Shown here piece after piece: positions 26,934 through 35,746 of a DNA stretch of 64,000 nt. Below the pieces are notes generated by a model that had not been told where the DNA came from, ran no database searches, and saw nothing but the letters and a program-made list of their open reading frames with translations. Made by a program: the position numbers and the translations under genes. Source of the DNA: Kofleriaceae bacterium (GTDB lineage: Bacteria; Myxococcota_A; Polyangia; Haliangiales; Haliangiaceae); the NCBI GenBank assembly GCA_024762925.1, contig JANTGM010000014.1, positions 20,522 to 84,521 on the forward strand, read 5' to 3'. Numbering within the stretch: position 1 is the stretch's first letter; each line of letters opens with the position of its first letter.

Positions 26934-27913
26934 TAGGCAGTAGCCTCTTCGTCGCGATGGCGCACAAGCTGGCGTTCGAGAATGTGCAGGACAAAGAGCA
27001 CTGCTGCGCCTGCAATGGCTGCCAGAACAACGAAGAGCACATCGTCACCAATCCCCGTGTTGCTCATTTGACCCGCCTTAATATCGTAGCTCGACTTCCA
27101 AGGCCAAAGAGCCCGTAGTGAGCCGGCCATCAGGCCCGTGAGCGCGGCCATGGTGAGGTCGTGGTGGCGAGCGAGAACGCGCTTGAGAAGGGGAACAAAG
27201 GTGATGACACCCAGAGCGATCCCCACAACAAAAATTCCAAAGGTCGCAAAGTCACGATCGTGAAGCGCACCGACGATGACTTGGTATTGGCCGAGAATGA
27301 CGAGCAGCAGCGAACCGCTCACGCCTGGCAAAATCATAACGGAAATGGCGCCCGCACCACCGAGAAGCAGCATCCAGGATTCGGGAGGTTCCCCAACGTG
27401 CGGAAGGCCAGCAAAGGTTGCAGCAGCGGCACAGCCAATCGCCGCCGCCCCCCAATGGCTGGCGCCTGTGCTTCGAATGCGCTTCCATGGTTCACGCAAA
27501 CTCACGAGGACGAGCCCGAAAAAGAATGCGTAACAGAAGGGCGCAGATTCTGGGCGAATCATCAGGCCTGGAGTCTCGCTTTTTCCCACCAATAGCTTGG
27601 TCACGAGCACATAGGCCACAGCAACGCCAATTCCCAAGGGAATGAGAAAGCGCAGCGCCCGCCCCAACTCGGCGCGCTTCTCAGCGTTGCCAAGCGCGAA
27701 CGGAGCATGCACAACGGCCGAGAGCGACTCGATGAAGCGCTCGTACAAACCGAGGATGAGCGCAATGGTTCCCCCAGAGACGCCCGGAATCGCATCGGCC
27801 CCCCCCATCAGAAATCCCGAGACTACGCTCAGATGCGGTGGCACGTTTGCGCCCTGGTATGCAGCGGAATCGTGGCCTTTGGAATTGGATGCGGAGTCTT
27901 CGGGATGGCTCAT
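26933..27913 (-). CDS. DUF368 membrane protein, probable undecaprenyl-phosphate translocase family
   Basis: 326 residues. The family signature GFLMGGADAIPGVSGGTIAL is at residues 33-52, with a second internal copy (MILPGVSGSLLLVILGQY), as in DUF368 proteins with inverted duplication. This family includes the PopT flippases that return undecaprenyl phosphate to the cytoplasmic face for cell-wall synthesis. About eight helices are visible. It overlaps neighbours by one base on each side (SCO stop and exchanger start), so it belongs to the same transcript. Confidence 0.88.
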   Translation of the reverse strand: MSHPEDSASNSKGHDSAAYQGANVPPHLSVVSGFLMGGADAIPGVSGGTIALILGLYERFIESLSAVVHAPFALGNAEKRAELGRALRFLIPLGIGVAVAYVLVTKLLVGKSETPGLMIRPESAPFCYAFFFGLVLVSLREPWKRIRSTGASHWGAAAIGCAAAATFAGLPHVGEPPESWMLLLGGAGAISVMILPGVSGSLLLVILGQYQVIVGALHDRDFATFGIFVVGIALGVITFVPLLKRVLARHHDLTMAALTGLMAGSLRALWPWKSSYDIKAGQMSNTGIGDDVLFVVLAAIAGAAVLFVLHILERQLVRHRDEEATA

Positions 27914-28566
27914 TACTTCGGGCTAACTTGCTTGGCGAGCCAGGCGGCATGTTTGATCATGATCCCAATTCGCTCCGCGTCGTCTGAGTTGTAGTAGCCC
28001 CGGATTCTACCCATGCCATCGAAAAGCACAAAATGACCACCGTGCACAATGTCGGGAATGCCCTCTTCATCGACACCTTCTCGCTCCATAGAGATCTTTA
28101 GTGCTCCTGCGACGGTATCCTTTACGGCCTTCGCATCGCCCGTTAGAAAGTGCCACCTGCTGGTATCGACTTCGTGCTCCTTGGCATATGCGGCCAACAC
28201 GGCCGGCGTATCGTATTCGGGGTCGACGCTAAAGGACAGCAGTTGAATCTCCGGAGAGGTCTGCTCGGCCACACGCTGCATCTTCATGGTGAAGACTGGG
28301 CAAACCGTGCGACAGCGGGTGAAGATGAAGTTGGCGATGCTGACCTTGCCCAGCAACTGAGCCTTGCCAAAGGCCTGTCCCGCTTGATCGGTGAATTGAA
28401 ATTCGGGAACCTCACCGTAGATTTCCGGGTGCTCAGGAGCCCGCTGGGAGGGCAGACCGCTTTCAGCTGACGAACTGCTGACCACTCGAATGATGGCGAG
28501 AAGCGCGGCCAAGAGACTGGCGGCCAAGACCGCGAGCCGTAACGTCTTGGTGCTGCTTGGCGACAT
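27913..28566 (-). CDS. SCO1/SenC-type copper chaperone for cytochrome oxidase
   Basis: 217 residues. N-terminal membrane anchor (LAVLAASLLAALLAIIRVV), then a thioredoxin-like domain with the copper-binding CxxxC (TRCRTVCPVF) and the downstream His (GIPDIVHGGHFVLFD). SCO proteins deliver copper to the CuA centre of subunit II. The gene is divergent from the oxidase operon (82-base gap), which fits that job, but it is first in the minus-strand run with DUF368 and the exchanger. Confidence 0.93.
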   Translation of the reverse strand: MSPSSTKTLRLAVLAASLLAALLAIIRVVSSSSAESGLPSQRAPEHPEIYGEVPEFQFTDQAGQAFGKAQLLGKVSIANFIFTRCRTVCPVFTMKMQRVAEQTSPEIQLLSFSVDPEYDTPAVLAAYAKEHEVDTSRWHFLTGDAKAVKDTVAGALKISMEREGVDEEGIPDIVHGGHFVLFDGMGRIRGYYNSDDAERIGIMIKHAAWLAKQVSPK

Positions 28567-28647
28567 GGGTGCAATCTATTGATGGCGAGCAGAGAATGCA
28601 AGCTGGGGGTCCCCCGCCGCGAGGATTCAGTCTAAGCTGCCGCACCC

Positions 28648-29178
28648 ATGGCGACTGCTGTACAGAGAGCCCATACCAGCGCGCTCGTTGGAACCTGGGT
28701 CTTTGTCCTCTCCGACGCCGTGGGCTTTGTCGCTCTGTTGAGCACGATGGCTGCCTTGCGTAGCGATAGCGCGGCGTTTGCTAGCGCATCCCCGAGTGTT
28801 GCTATGGGGCTCATCGCAACGGGGCTCTTGGTCTGCATCAGCATCAGCTTGGCGGTTGGGGGCCGAACGGCCAAAGCGGTGTGGCCATGGCTTGGCATTG
28901 GCATCGTCGCAAGCGTGGGCTTCTGCGGTCTTCAGTATTGGGAGTACAAGGATATGCTCGGAGCAAGCTTCGTGCTCACTTCACCAGCCCAGGAATCGTT
29001 TGTCGTGGTGACTGCCTACCACTTGTTCCATGTCGCGGTCGGTGCGCTTGCACTCTTGTGGGCGCTCTCTCGGCAGCTGCTCACTGGCGCCAAGCCACCG
29101 GTGGGGCCGCTCTCCATCTATTGGCATTTCGTCGATGCGCTGTGGCTCTTCATCTTTGGGTTCTTCTACTTGCTATGA
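28648..29178 (+). CDS. Haem-copper oxidase subunit III
   Basis: 176 residues with about five helices, like the short CyoC/CoxC type. Recognisable segments are TWVFVLSDAVGFVALL, LQYWEYKDML with a conserved acidic residue, VVVTAYHLFHVAVGALALLW, and IYWHFVDALWLFIFGFFYL at the C-terminus, all typical of subunit III. It opens the oxidase operon. Its stop overlaps the next ATG. Confidence 0.88.
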   Translation: MATAVQRAHTSALVGTWVFVLSDAVGFVALLSTMAALRSDSAAFASASPSVAMGLIATGLLVCISISLAVGGRTAKAVWPWLGIGIVASVGFCGLQYWEYKDMLGASFVLTSPAQESFVVVTAYHLFHVAVGALALLWALSRQLLTGAKPPVGPLSIYWHFVDALWLFIFGFFYLL

Positions 29179-29393
29179 CGTTCTCCACACAACGTTCACT
29201 GTTAGGGCTGGCTGTCATTGTTCTTGTGCTCTGCGCCTTTGTCGACCCTGTGTTCGCCTGTGCAACCTGCAATGTCGATGGTGGGAGTGGGCAGAATCTT
29301 ATGTTGCTGCTCTTGCTCTCGGTGCCGCTGTTCGTGCTTGGTGTGGGACTCTCGGTTGTAAGAAAACTTCTTAAGCGCATGGAGGCCCCGTGA
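29175..29393 (+). CDS. Small membrane protein in the oxidase operon
   Basis: 72 residues starting at the ATG overlapping the subunit III stop. The N-terminus is a signal-like hydrophobic segment (LLGLAVIVLVLCAFVDPVF), followed by a short loop with CATCNVDGG, then a second hydrophobic segment (MLLLLLLSVPLFVLGVGL) and a basic end (RKLLKRMEA). Two Cys in CxxC spacing face the extracytoplasmic side if the first segment is a signal, so a metal-binding or assembly role is possible. Its own stop overlaps the GTG of subunit II. Not recognised as a named family. Confidence 0.7.
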   Translation: MTFSTQRSLLGLAVIVLVLCAFVDPVFACATCNVDGGSGQNLMLLLLLSVPLFVLGVGLSVVRKLLKRMEAP

Positions 29394-30220
29394 GCATCTC
29401 CTTGCCGAGTGACGTATCCTCAGAAGGCTGGCGAATTGATCACATCCTGCATGTGACACATTGGGCCGTTGTACTGCTTTCCATCATAACCTTGGTGTGG
29501 CTTGGCATTAGCCTCGTTCGCGATCGAAAACACCGAGATGCGACCTTCACGCACGGAACGTCGCGTCGGGAGAAAGCCATTCCGCTGGCCCTTGCCGCCT
29601 TCGTGTTCTTTTGCGTGGATGGCTACCTTCTGGTGCGCTCCCACAGCGATCTTAGTGCGAGCATCTTGAGGGCGAACGACATGCTCGGCAAAGAGGGCGT
29701 TGTGCGTGTGCAGATCGGGGCACGCCAGTGGGCATGGGACATTCGCTATCCAGGCGCGGATGATCACTTTGATACCAGCGACGACTTCTACACAGTCTCC
29801 GAGTTGGTTGTTCCTGTGGGCCGCCCGGTTGTGTTCGAGCTTGGATCAAGCGACGTCATTCACTCTCTCTACCTACCCAATTTTCGCATCAAGCAGGATG
29901 CGATTCCTGGGCGAGTGCTGCGGGGGTGGTTTCAAGCCGAAAAGCTTGGGCGCTTTGACATCGCCTGCGCACAGCATTGCGGAGTTCACCACTACCAAAT
30001 GGGCGGCACGGTTCGCGTTGTGAGTGAGGATGAGTTTGCAGCTTGGCGCGCCGCCATGAGCCGAGATGGTGCCCGGATGCACGCTGAGGATGCGCGCGCT
30101 CAGGCAGCGGAATCTGGTTATCAGTTGGTTGTGGAGGACGGTTGGCCCGAGGCAGCACCAAGTCGTGCGTGGGCATGGCCTTGGGGGCGCTCCGTGCAAA
30201 GCGCAGGAGGCGCGCCATGA
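29390..30220 (+). CDS. Haem-copper oxidase subunit II (CuA type)
   Basis: 276 residues from a GTG. Two N-terminal helices (about 24-44 and 64-84), then a cupredoxin domain. CuA ligands are intact: His158, Cys193, Cys197, His201 and Met204 in CAQHCGVHHYQM; the bridging-loop residue is Gln195 rather than Glu. The aromatic QWAWDIRYPG (113-122) is the electron-entry patch. No fused haem c domain is present; electrons likely come from the separate dihaem cytochrome c. The C-terminal 60 residues are Ala/Arg-rich and variable. Confidence 0.93.
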   Translation: MSISLPSDVSSEGWRIDHILHVTHWAVVLLSIITLVWLGISLVRDRKHRDATFTHGTSRREKAIPLALAAFVFFCVDGYLLVRSHSDLSASILRANDMLGKEGVVRVQIGARQWAWDIRYPGADDHFDTSDDFYTVSELVVPVGRPVVFELGSSDVIHSLYLPNFRIKQDAIPGRVLRGWFQAEKLGRFDIACAQHCGVHHYQMGGTVRVVSEDEFAAWRAAMSRDGARMHAEDARAQAAESGYQLVVEDGWPEAAPSRAWAWPWGRSVQSAGGAP

Positions 30221-31905
30221 GTTCAAGGCCCTCCTGGATTCGTCGCTACATCTTCTCCACCGATCACAAGATCGTCGGCTTACAGTTTCTGTGGGCCGGA
30301 CTCATCTTCCTGCTCGTCGGCGGTCTTCTAGCCATGGTTATGCGTTGGCAGTGGGCGCATCCGGGGGAGCCTGTGCCCTGGGTAGGCGAACTACTGTTTT
30401 CCGAGAGCAATGGCGCAGTAACGCCCGCTAGCTACACCGGGCTTTTTACGAGTCATGGCCTAATGATGGTCTTCTTTGCGGTAACTCCGATCCTGATTGG
30501 CGCCTTTGGCAACTACGTCATCCCCCTTTTGATTGGTGCCCGCGACATGGCCTTTCCAAGGCTTAATATGCTGTCCTTTTGGGTGACGTTGGGAGCTCAG
30601 TGTTTGGCGCTCGCCTCGATTCTCATGCCGGAAGCTCCAAGCTCTGGGTGGACGATGTACGCACCACTCACGAGTCACTACGACTCGGTTCCCGGTCATG
30701 GCCAGGAACTCATGATGTTGGCAATTTTCTTAGTGGGCGTTGCTGGCATCATGGGCGCCGTAAACTACATTACGACCGTTCTCACCCATCGTGCCAAGGG
30801 CATGAACATGATGCGAATGCCCCTAAGTGTTTGGGGGCTCTTCCTCACAGCCATCCTCAACGCGCTCTTCATACCGGTGCTGGCCATTGCCGCCTTGCTG
30901 CTGCTGCTCGATCGCGTGTATGGAACGCACTTCTTCGAGCCGGCTGTCGGCGACCCAATTCTCTACCAGCACCTCTTTTGGCTCTTTGGACATCCCGAGG
31001 TGTACATTCTCATTCTTCCCGTTTGGGGCATCTTGTCCGACCTATTCTCCTACTTTTCCCGGAAGCCGGCCTACTGGTATCGAGGCAGCGTCTACGCCAT
31101 GATGGCGATTTGTGGGCTATCGGGCCTGGTGTACGGCCATCACCTCTACCAAACCGGTCTCGGTCCTATGCTGGGCACGGCGTTTGAAGCACTGACACTC
31201 GCCATCTCAGGACCGGCAGTTGTTCTCTTTGTGAATTGGCTCTGCACGCTGTGGCGGGGCGCAATTCGCTATGAACTGCCCATGCTCTTTGCACTGGGAA
31301 CGCTGGTTGTCTTTGCGGGTGGCGGGTTAACCGGACTCTATCTCGGGCCCATCACCGCCGACATCTACATGCACGACACGCTCTGGGTTGTCGGCCACTT
31401 CCACTTGATCATGTCGGCGGCCACTCTTATGGGTAGCTTTGCCGCAATCTACTATTGGTACCCAAAGATGTTTGGCCGAATGATGCATGAACGAGCCGGG
31501 CAGTTGCATTTCGCAGGCACCCTTGTGTTCGCCATCCTCACGTTTGGAGGCATGCTAGTTGCCGGCTACGAGGGCCAGGGACGGCGGCTCTTTGACCCAT
31601 TTCAATACGAATTCATCGTCCACCTTAAGTCCGTGAATCAGTACACAACGTACGCGGCCTTTGGTATGGGACTCTTCCAGATTATCTTTGCCATCAACTT
31701 CATCGGTAGCCTTTTTTGGGGAACGCGGGCTGCGGAAAACCCCTGGGGAGCGCCAAGCCTTGAGTGGAGCACGTCGTCGCCTCCTCCAACTGAGAACTTC
31801 TCTGAGGAGCCGATTGTCTGCAACGGTCCCCATGAACTTGGCAATCCCGCGGTTCGAGAGGCGCTTGGCAAGGACTGGATCGGACAGAGCGAGGTGATGC
31901 CATGA
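30217..31905 (+). CDS. Haem-copper oxidase subunit I (K-channel lysine not conserved)
   Basis: 562 residues from the ATG overlapping the subunit II stop; longer frames are not supported. Catalytic ligands are present: His80 and His396 (low-spin haem), His259 of HPEVY with cross-link Tyr263, His308-His309 (CuB) and His394 (high-spin haem). D-channel Asp110 and Asn117 are seen in ARDMAFPRLN. But the PTGIKxF segment carrying the K-channel Lys reads SGPAVVLFVNW (331-341), with no Lys. About 12 helices. It should reduce oxygen to water at the inner membrane; the unusual segment sets it apart from standard aa3 enzymes. Confidence 0.95.
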   Translation: MSSRPSWIRRYIFSTDHKIVGLQFLWAGLIFLLVGGLLAMVMRWQWAHPGEPVPWVGELLFSESNGAVTPASYTGLFTSHGLMMVFFAVTPILIGAFGNYVIPLLIGARDMAFPRLNMLSFWVTLGAQCLALASILMPEAPSSGWTMYAPLTSHYDSVPGHGQELMMLAIFLVGVAGIMGAVNYITTVLTHRAKGMNMMRMPLSVWGLFLTAILNALFIPVLAIAALLLLLDRVYGTHFFEPAVGDPILYQHLFWLFGHPEVYILILPVWGILSDLFSYFSRKPAYWYRGSVYAMMAICGLSGLVYGHHLYQTGLGPMLGTAFEALTLAISGPAVVLFVNWLCTLWRGAIRYELPMLFALGTLVVFAGGGLTGLYLGPITADIYMHDTLWVVGHFHLIMSAATLMGSFAAIYYWYPKMFGRMMHERAGQLHFAGTLVFAILTFGGMLVAGYEGQGRRLFDPFQYEFIVHLKSVNQYTTYAAFGMGLFQIIFAINFIGSLFWGTRAAENPWGAPSLEWSTSSPPPTENFSEEPIVCNGPHELGNPAVREALGKDWIGQSEVMP

Positions 31906-32807
31906 AGTGCCTTCTGGGGGGCGCTGCCGTCCTTGTGCTGGTATTCGGTTGCTCCGAGAAACCCGTGTTCACTGAGCCACAGGTGCTCGGTGGCGTCACC
32001 GTGCAGGCCGACGTGCTTGAGCAGGGGCGGCGGGTCTACCAGCGATACTGTCTCACCTGCCATGGCGCCAAGGGCGATGGGCGCGGCGTTTCCGCGTTCG
32101 GCCAATGGCCACCACCACGAGATTTTCGCAAGGCAAAATTCAAGTTCGCGGGGGTGCAGGACCGCGGGCTTCCAAGCGATGAGGAACTTGAGCGCATCAT
32201 CACAAATGGTCTAAAGGGAACCTATATGCGCCCGTGGATCTTGCAGCAGCGCGAACTGAAATCCGTCGTACAGTATATCAAGACGTTTTCGCCTGACGGC
32301 AAAGGGTTTCGCAGCAAGCGCCTCAAGGTGAAGTCGCCTGTGATCGCGCCCGACCCTTACGAGACCTCAGAAGAAATCGCAGCTGCTAGAGTAGAGGGAG
32401 AAGAGCTGTACCACGCGATGTTTCAGTGCTCTTCTTGCCACCCAGCGTATGCAACACCTCAGCAGTTTGCAGCTTGGGACGCGCTAATGCGCCCCAGCGA
32501 GCCTCTAGCACCAGTTCCAAAGTGGTCCGAGAACTATCGCACCGTCCTTCTGCCACCGGATTTTCAGCGGCACCAGATGCGAGCTGTGCGCACTCGGAAG
32601 GGACCCGGTGGCGTCATCGAGCACAACTCTCTCGACATCTACCGAGCGATCGCATTCGGACTCCAAGGTCCAATGCCGGGCTTTGAGGACTTGGGTGCAG
32701 ACAAGGTCTGGGCAGTCACTCACTACGTCAAGGGGCTCGCAGATGGCCGGACCTTGACGCCCGCCCAGAAGCCTGAGGACGTGCCGGCTCCCTCGGACTC
32801 GCCTTAG
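31902..32807 (+). CDS. Dihaem cytochrome c lipoprotein
   Basis: 301 residues. Lipoprotein signal with Cys17 (LVLVFGC). Two haem c motifs: CLTCH (50-54) and CSSCH (176-180), each followed by a Met-containing domain typical of class I cytochromes. It closes the oxidase operon and probably feeds electrons to CuA, standing in for the fused cytochrome domain of caa3-type enzymes. The C-terminus is Pro-rich. The stop is followed at once by a dispersed repeat. Confidence 0.9.
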   Translation: MKCLLGGAAVLVLVFGCSEKPVFTEPQVLGGVTVQADVLEQGRRVYQRYCLTCHGAKGDGRGVSAFGQWPPPRDFRKAKFKFAGVQDRGLPSDEELERIITNGLKGTYMRPWILQQRELKSVVQYIKTFSPDGKGFRSKRLKVKSPVIAPDPYETSEEIAAARVEGEELYHAMFQCSSCHPAYATPQQFAAWDALMRPSEPLAPVPKWSENYRTVLLPPDFQRHQMRAVRTRKGPGGVIEHNSLDIYRAIAFGLQGPMPGFEDLGADKVWAVTHYVKGLADGRTLTPAQKPEDVPAPSDSP

Positions 32808-32811
32808 GTGG

Positions 32812-33068
32812 CCCAGTGTCTAGCTCGTTGACATTGGTCATCAGAAACGAAGAGAGTTCGTTTGCTGACAAGGCGGAAAGAGGAGCTTGCTGGGGCAGAT
32901 CCAGGAGCATAGAACCCTCTCGCTCGCTTTCTTGCCCTCTGGACGCGCTGGCATGCTCAGCGCTCTTCGTTGCTCCGCTCCTTCCTTACCCCGGTAAGGT
33001 CGTCGAACGCGTCTTGCCAGAGAACAAGCCTGCTTCGCGAGAGGAAGTCTATGCTCCTGAACTTGGCT
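32812..33068. repeat. Dispersed intergenic element, copy R1 (full, inverted arms)
   Basis: About 257 bases between the cytochrome c gene and the convergent aminotransferase gene. Arms 32848-32875 and 33010-33037 are inverted copies of each other (19 of 28 matches). Between them lies a core with GATCCAGGAGCATAGAAC (32898-32915) and a hairpin, CCTTACC/GGTAAGG at 32984-32999. Parts of the same element occur at 44661, 55363 and 63862. No gene is seen. Confidence 0.7.
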
Positions 33069-34349
33069 CTAGTACTCAGGCTTCATGCGAGCTAGGCCCT
33101 CTTCAAAGCGCTCTTTGAACTCCGGGGCCAAGACATCGTCGCAGACTGCATAGCGAATCAGTGGCTCCCCTTTTCCGTCAGCACCGGGGCCTTGAAAATG
33201 GACACCGACGATGCCGGTCTCTTCAATGACCAGACGGTTAAATGCTTCTTGAGCAGGCTTGTCCTTGGTGCGCTCATCTTCACTAAGAACAACACCAAAG
33301 GCCTTCTTCGGGACTCGCCAGAGTGTGAAGAAGCCGGCGCTCGTGTCACATGCCTGCTGAAGCCCAATGCCCTTGAGTGCACCAATCACATAGTCCAAGC
33401 GGCTCCTGTAGAGGCCGCGCAAGCTATCGAGTTCGGCCTGTGCAGTTTCCCTGTCCTGAAAAAACTCGCCATAGGCAGCCATTACCGATGGAACGGGGCC
33501 TGACTCGGTGTTGCCCTTGATGAGTGAGAAGTCGGCGACAAAGTCTTTCGAGCCAACGATCGCACCAAGACGCGCTCCCGGATCGCTAAACGACTTGCTC
33601 ACCGAGTACATTTCGATCCAGTCAAGATCCTTGTAGCCGGCTGCTACCGAGGCAAGTGAGGTATGACTGCCCGGCTCACAAAGCCCCGCATATGCACCAT
33701 CGTTCACGAGGCGTGCATCATTGGCGATGCACCACGCAATAATCTCTTTCCACTCATCCTCGCTTGCTCCAACGGCTGCAGGGTTACCCGGTCGAATTAC
33801 GTAGACGAGGTCGACGTCGGTGACGTTGTGTGCAGCGAGAGATTCCTGCAGGCGCACGATGTTGAGGCGCATATCGTCTTCGCTCACGAGCGGCCACGGA
33901 ATGCGTGTGCTGCCCAAGTATGAAGTCGTCCACGTTCCAATCACATCATATGCGGGAAGATTGGATACGACCCGGAACGAATCTCGACGTTTGCGATCGG
34001 GCAAGTGGATGCCACAAGCGAGGGGAATGATCGCGCCGGCGGTCTTGATTCCGGGGATTGGAAGAATTCCTAGGTGTGGGTGGTCGGCCAGGGAAATCCC
34101 TCCATGCATCTCAACCATGCCTTCGGCAAAGCTGTGCAGGTTCGTGTCTTCGGCATAGGTGTGATAGCGAAAGCCTGCATCCTCGGCATACTTGGCCTGG
34201 AGCTTCCGAATGGCCTCTGGTGGCACACCATCAGGGTTTCCCAGTGAGAGGTTTAGCGCCTTGTTGCCTGACTTCGCCTCGTATTCGTCGCGAAGGATGT
34301 AGATCAGTTGAAAGAGATTAATGCCAGAGGCGGGAATCTTGCGTGCCAT
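33069..34349 (-). CDS. PLP-dependent aminotransferase, class I/II
   Basis: 426 residues from the ATG at 34349; the frame runs open further upstream but that part looks non-coding. The fold-type I pattern is clear: LNLSLGNPDGVPPEAIRK at the N-terminus, Asn/Asp/Tyr in VNDGAYAGL, and the PLP Lys in MYSVSKSFSDPGARLGAIVG. Substrate-binding Arg is likely in PLIRYAVC. Long helical insertions make it atypical among named aminotransferases, so I cannot name the amino acid. It lies downstream of the sigma-54 activator on the same strand (86-base gap). Confidence 0.88.
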   Translation of the reverse strand: MARKIPASGINLFQLIYILRDEYEAKSGNKALNLSLGNPDGVPPEAIRKLQAKYAEDAGFRYHTYAEDTNLHSFAEGMVEMHGGISLADHPHLGILPIPGIKTAGAIIPLACGIHLPDRKRRDSFRVVSNLPAYDVIGTWTTSYLGSTRIPWPLVSEDDMRLNIVRLQESLAAHNVTDVDLVYVIRPGNPAAVGASEDEWKEIIAWCIANDARLVNDGAYAGLCEPGSHTSLASVAAGYKDLDWIEMYSVSKSFSDPGARLGAIVGSKDFVADFSLIKGNTESGPVPSVMAAYGEFFQDRETAQAELDSLRGLYRSRLDYVIGALKGIGLQQACDTSAGFFTLWRVPKKAFGVVLSEDERTKDKPAQEAFNRLVIEETGIVGVHFQGPGADGKGEPLIRYAVCDDVLAPEFKERFEEGLARMKPEY

Positions 34350-34435
34350 GGGCGGCACTATAGCCGCGAGTATCGCGGGTGCAAGAGCGGGCGCACAGAA
34401 GTCGGGCTTCGAAAAAAGCGACTCCTTCGACCTGC

Positions 34436-35746
34436 TCAGTCCTGTTGCTTCTTCAGACGTCGTCGCAAGGTTGAACGATTCACGCCAAGCGTTTGCGCCG
34501 CCCGGGTCAGGTTGTTTTGCGAATCGGCAATGACACGGCTGACGTACCACTCTTCGACAAGAGCCAGGGTGGACTCTCCGTTCGCGATGGCGGGTGGGAT
34601 TTCTGAGGTTGCGGGCCGGATGGTGCGCTTGGCCACGAGGCCAGGAGGCAAGCCCAGCATGAGGTTGCGCAGAGCGTTTTGCAGCTCTCGCACATTGCCT
34701 GGCCAGTGGTAGTTGCGCGCTTCGGCCGAGCGCAGCCATCTTAGGACGGGGCCGCGATCCAAGGTGCTCGTGCTGTTGTTGCTGGTGTAGTTCCCAAGGA
34801 ATCCCAGCCCAATCTCCTCAATGTCTTCGGGCCGGTCTCGAAGTGGTGGTATCCGAATTGTGATTCCCGCCAGGCGCCCAAATAGGTCACGGCGAAACGC
34901 GCCAGAGTCGACCATGGCTTGCAAGTTCTTGTGGGTTGCAGCAACGTATCGGACATCTGCTTGATGGGGGGTATCGGTCCCGAGAGGGTAGATTTCGTTG
35001 GTCTCCATGACACGCAAGAGCTTCACCTGCGTCGTACTCGGCAAATCACCAACTTCATCGAGAAAGAAGGCACCACCTGCAGCAGCTCGCAATCGTCCGA
35101 GCCGAGCCTCGGTGGCGCCAGTGAACGCGCCCTTGCCGTGGCCGAAGAGTTCGCTCTCAACCAGGGTGTCGGGAATGGCCGCTGCATTGAGCGCGGACTG
35201 TGGGGCAGGGCCTCCTCCGCCGCCACCTGGAGTTGCTTCGAGGAAGACTTGGGCGACGGCTTCCTTGCCTGTTCCGGTCTCACCAAGAATCAGTACATCG
35301 TGGTCGCGGATTACCTGCTCAAGCTCCAAGGTGTGCATTAAGCTCTCCCCAAAACATGCGCTCCATATCTCGGCTCGAAGTGTTCCCATCGCTGCTGATT
35401 TGCCGAGGATGCGTTCGAGAGCCTTGTATGCCCTGCCGGCCGCAGCCGCCACGCGCACGTACTCGCCTCGCTTGCGGGGAAGTTCTCGCAACACCGACTG
35501 CGGCAGCTGTGCGGGTCTCAGAATATCGACTGGCCCACAATCGGCAGCACAGGCCTGGGCATGTCCAACCGCGAGAATCAGCGTCTTTGCGGCTGCGAGA
35601 TCACCTCGCCGGACTCTGCGACTGAGTTCGGCGGAAATTGGGCCACTGAGCAGTGCCTCTCTCGCGGTCTCCCGGTCAGCTTTGGAGGCGAGTCGGAAGG
35701 GATTGCTAGCCCACAAAGAAAGGGCATCTTGGAAGGCCGAAGACAT
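34436..35746 (-). CDS. Sigma-54-dependent transcriptional activator
   Basis: 436 residues from the ATG at 35746. The AAA+ domain has Walker A GETGTGKE (155-162), the sigma-54 contact loop GAFTGA (206-211), Walker B GGAFFLDE (224-231) and arginine-finger region FRRDLFGRLAG. A Fis-type helix-turn-helix ends the protein (RAAQTLGVNRSTLRRRLKK). The N-terminal 120 residues are not a recognisable receiver, FHA or GAF domain. An unusual poly-Gly insert (GGGGGGPAPQ, 174-183) replaces the usual stretch before the conserved Asn. It is divergent from the NfeD/flotillin operon (254-base gap), a possible target. A sigma-54 promoter candidate elsewhere in the window lies at 60958. Confidence 0.93.
   Translation of the reverse strand: MSSAFQDALSLWASNPFRLASKADRETAREALLSGPISAELSRRVRRGDLAAAKTLILAVGHAQACAADCGPVDILRPAQLPQSVLRELPRKRGEYVRVAAAAGRAYKALERILGKSAAMGTLRAEIWSACFGESLMHTLELEQVIRDHDVLILGETGTGKEAVAQVFLEATPGGGGGGPAPQSALNAAAIPDTLVESELFGHGKGAFTGATEARLGRLRAAAGGAFFLDEVGDLPSTTQVKLLRVMETNEIYPLGTDTPHQADVRYVAATHKNLQAMVDSGAFRRDLFGRLAGITIRIPPLRDRPEDIEEIGLGFLGNYTSNNSTSTLDRGPVLRWLRSAEARNYHWPGNVRELQNALRNLMLGLPPGLVAKRTIRPATSEIPPAIANGESTLALVEEWYVSRVIADSQNNLTRAAQTLGVNRSTLRRRLKKQQD

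Noticed and set aside
34350..34739. N-terminal extension of the aminotransferase frame
   Set aside because: It overlaps the activator gene in another frame and is Arg-rich without domain; the ATG at 34349 begins the conserved sequence.
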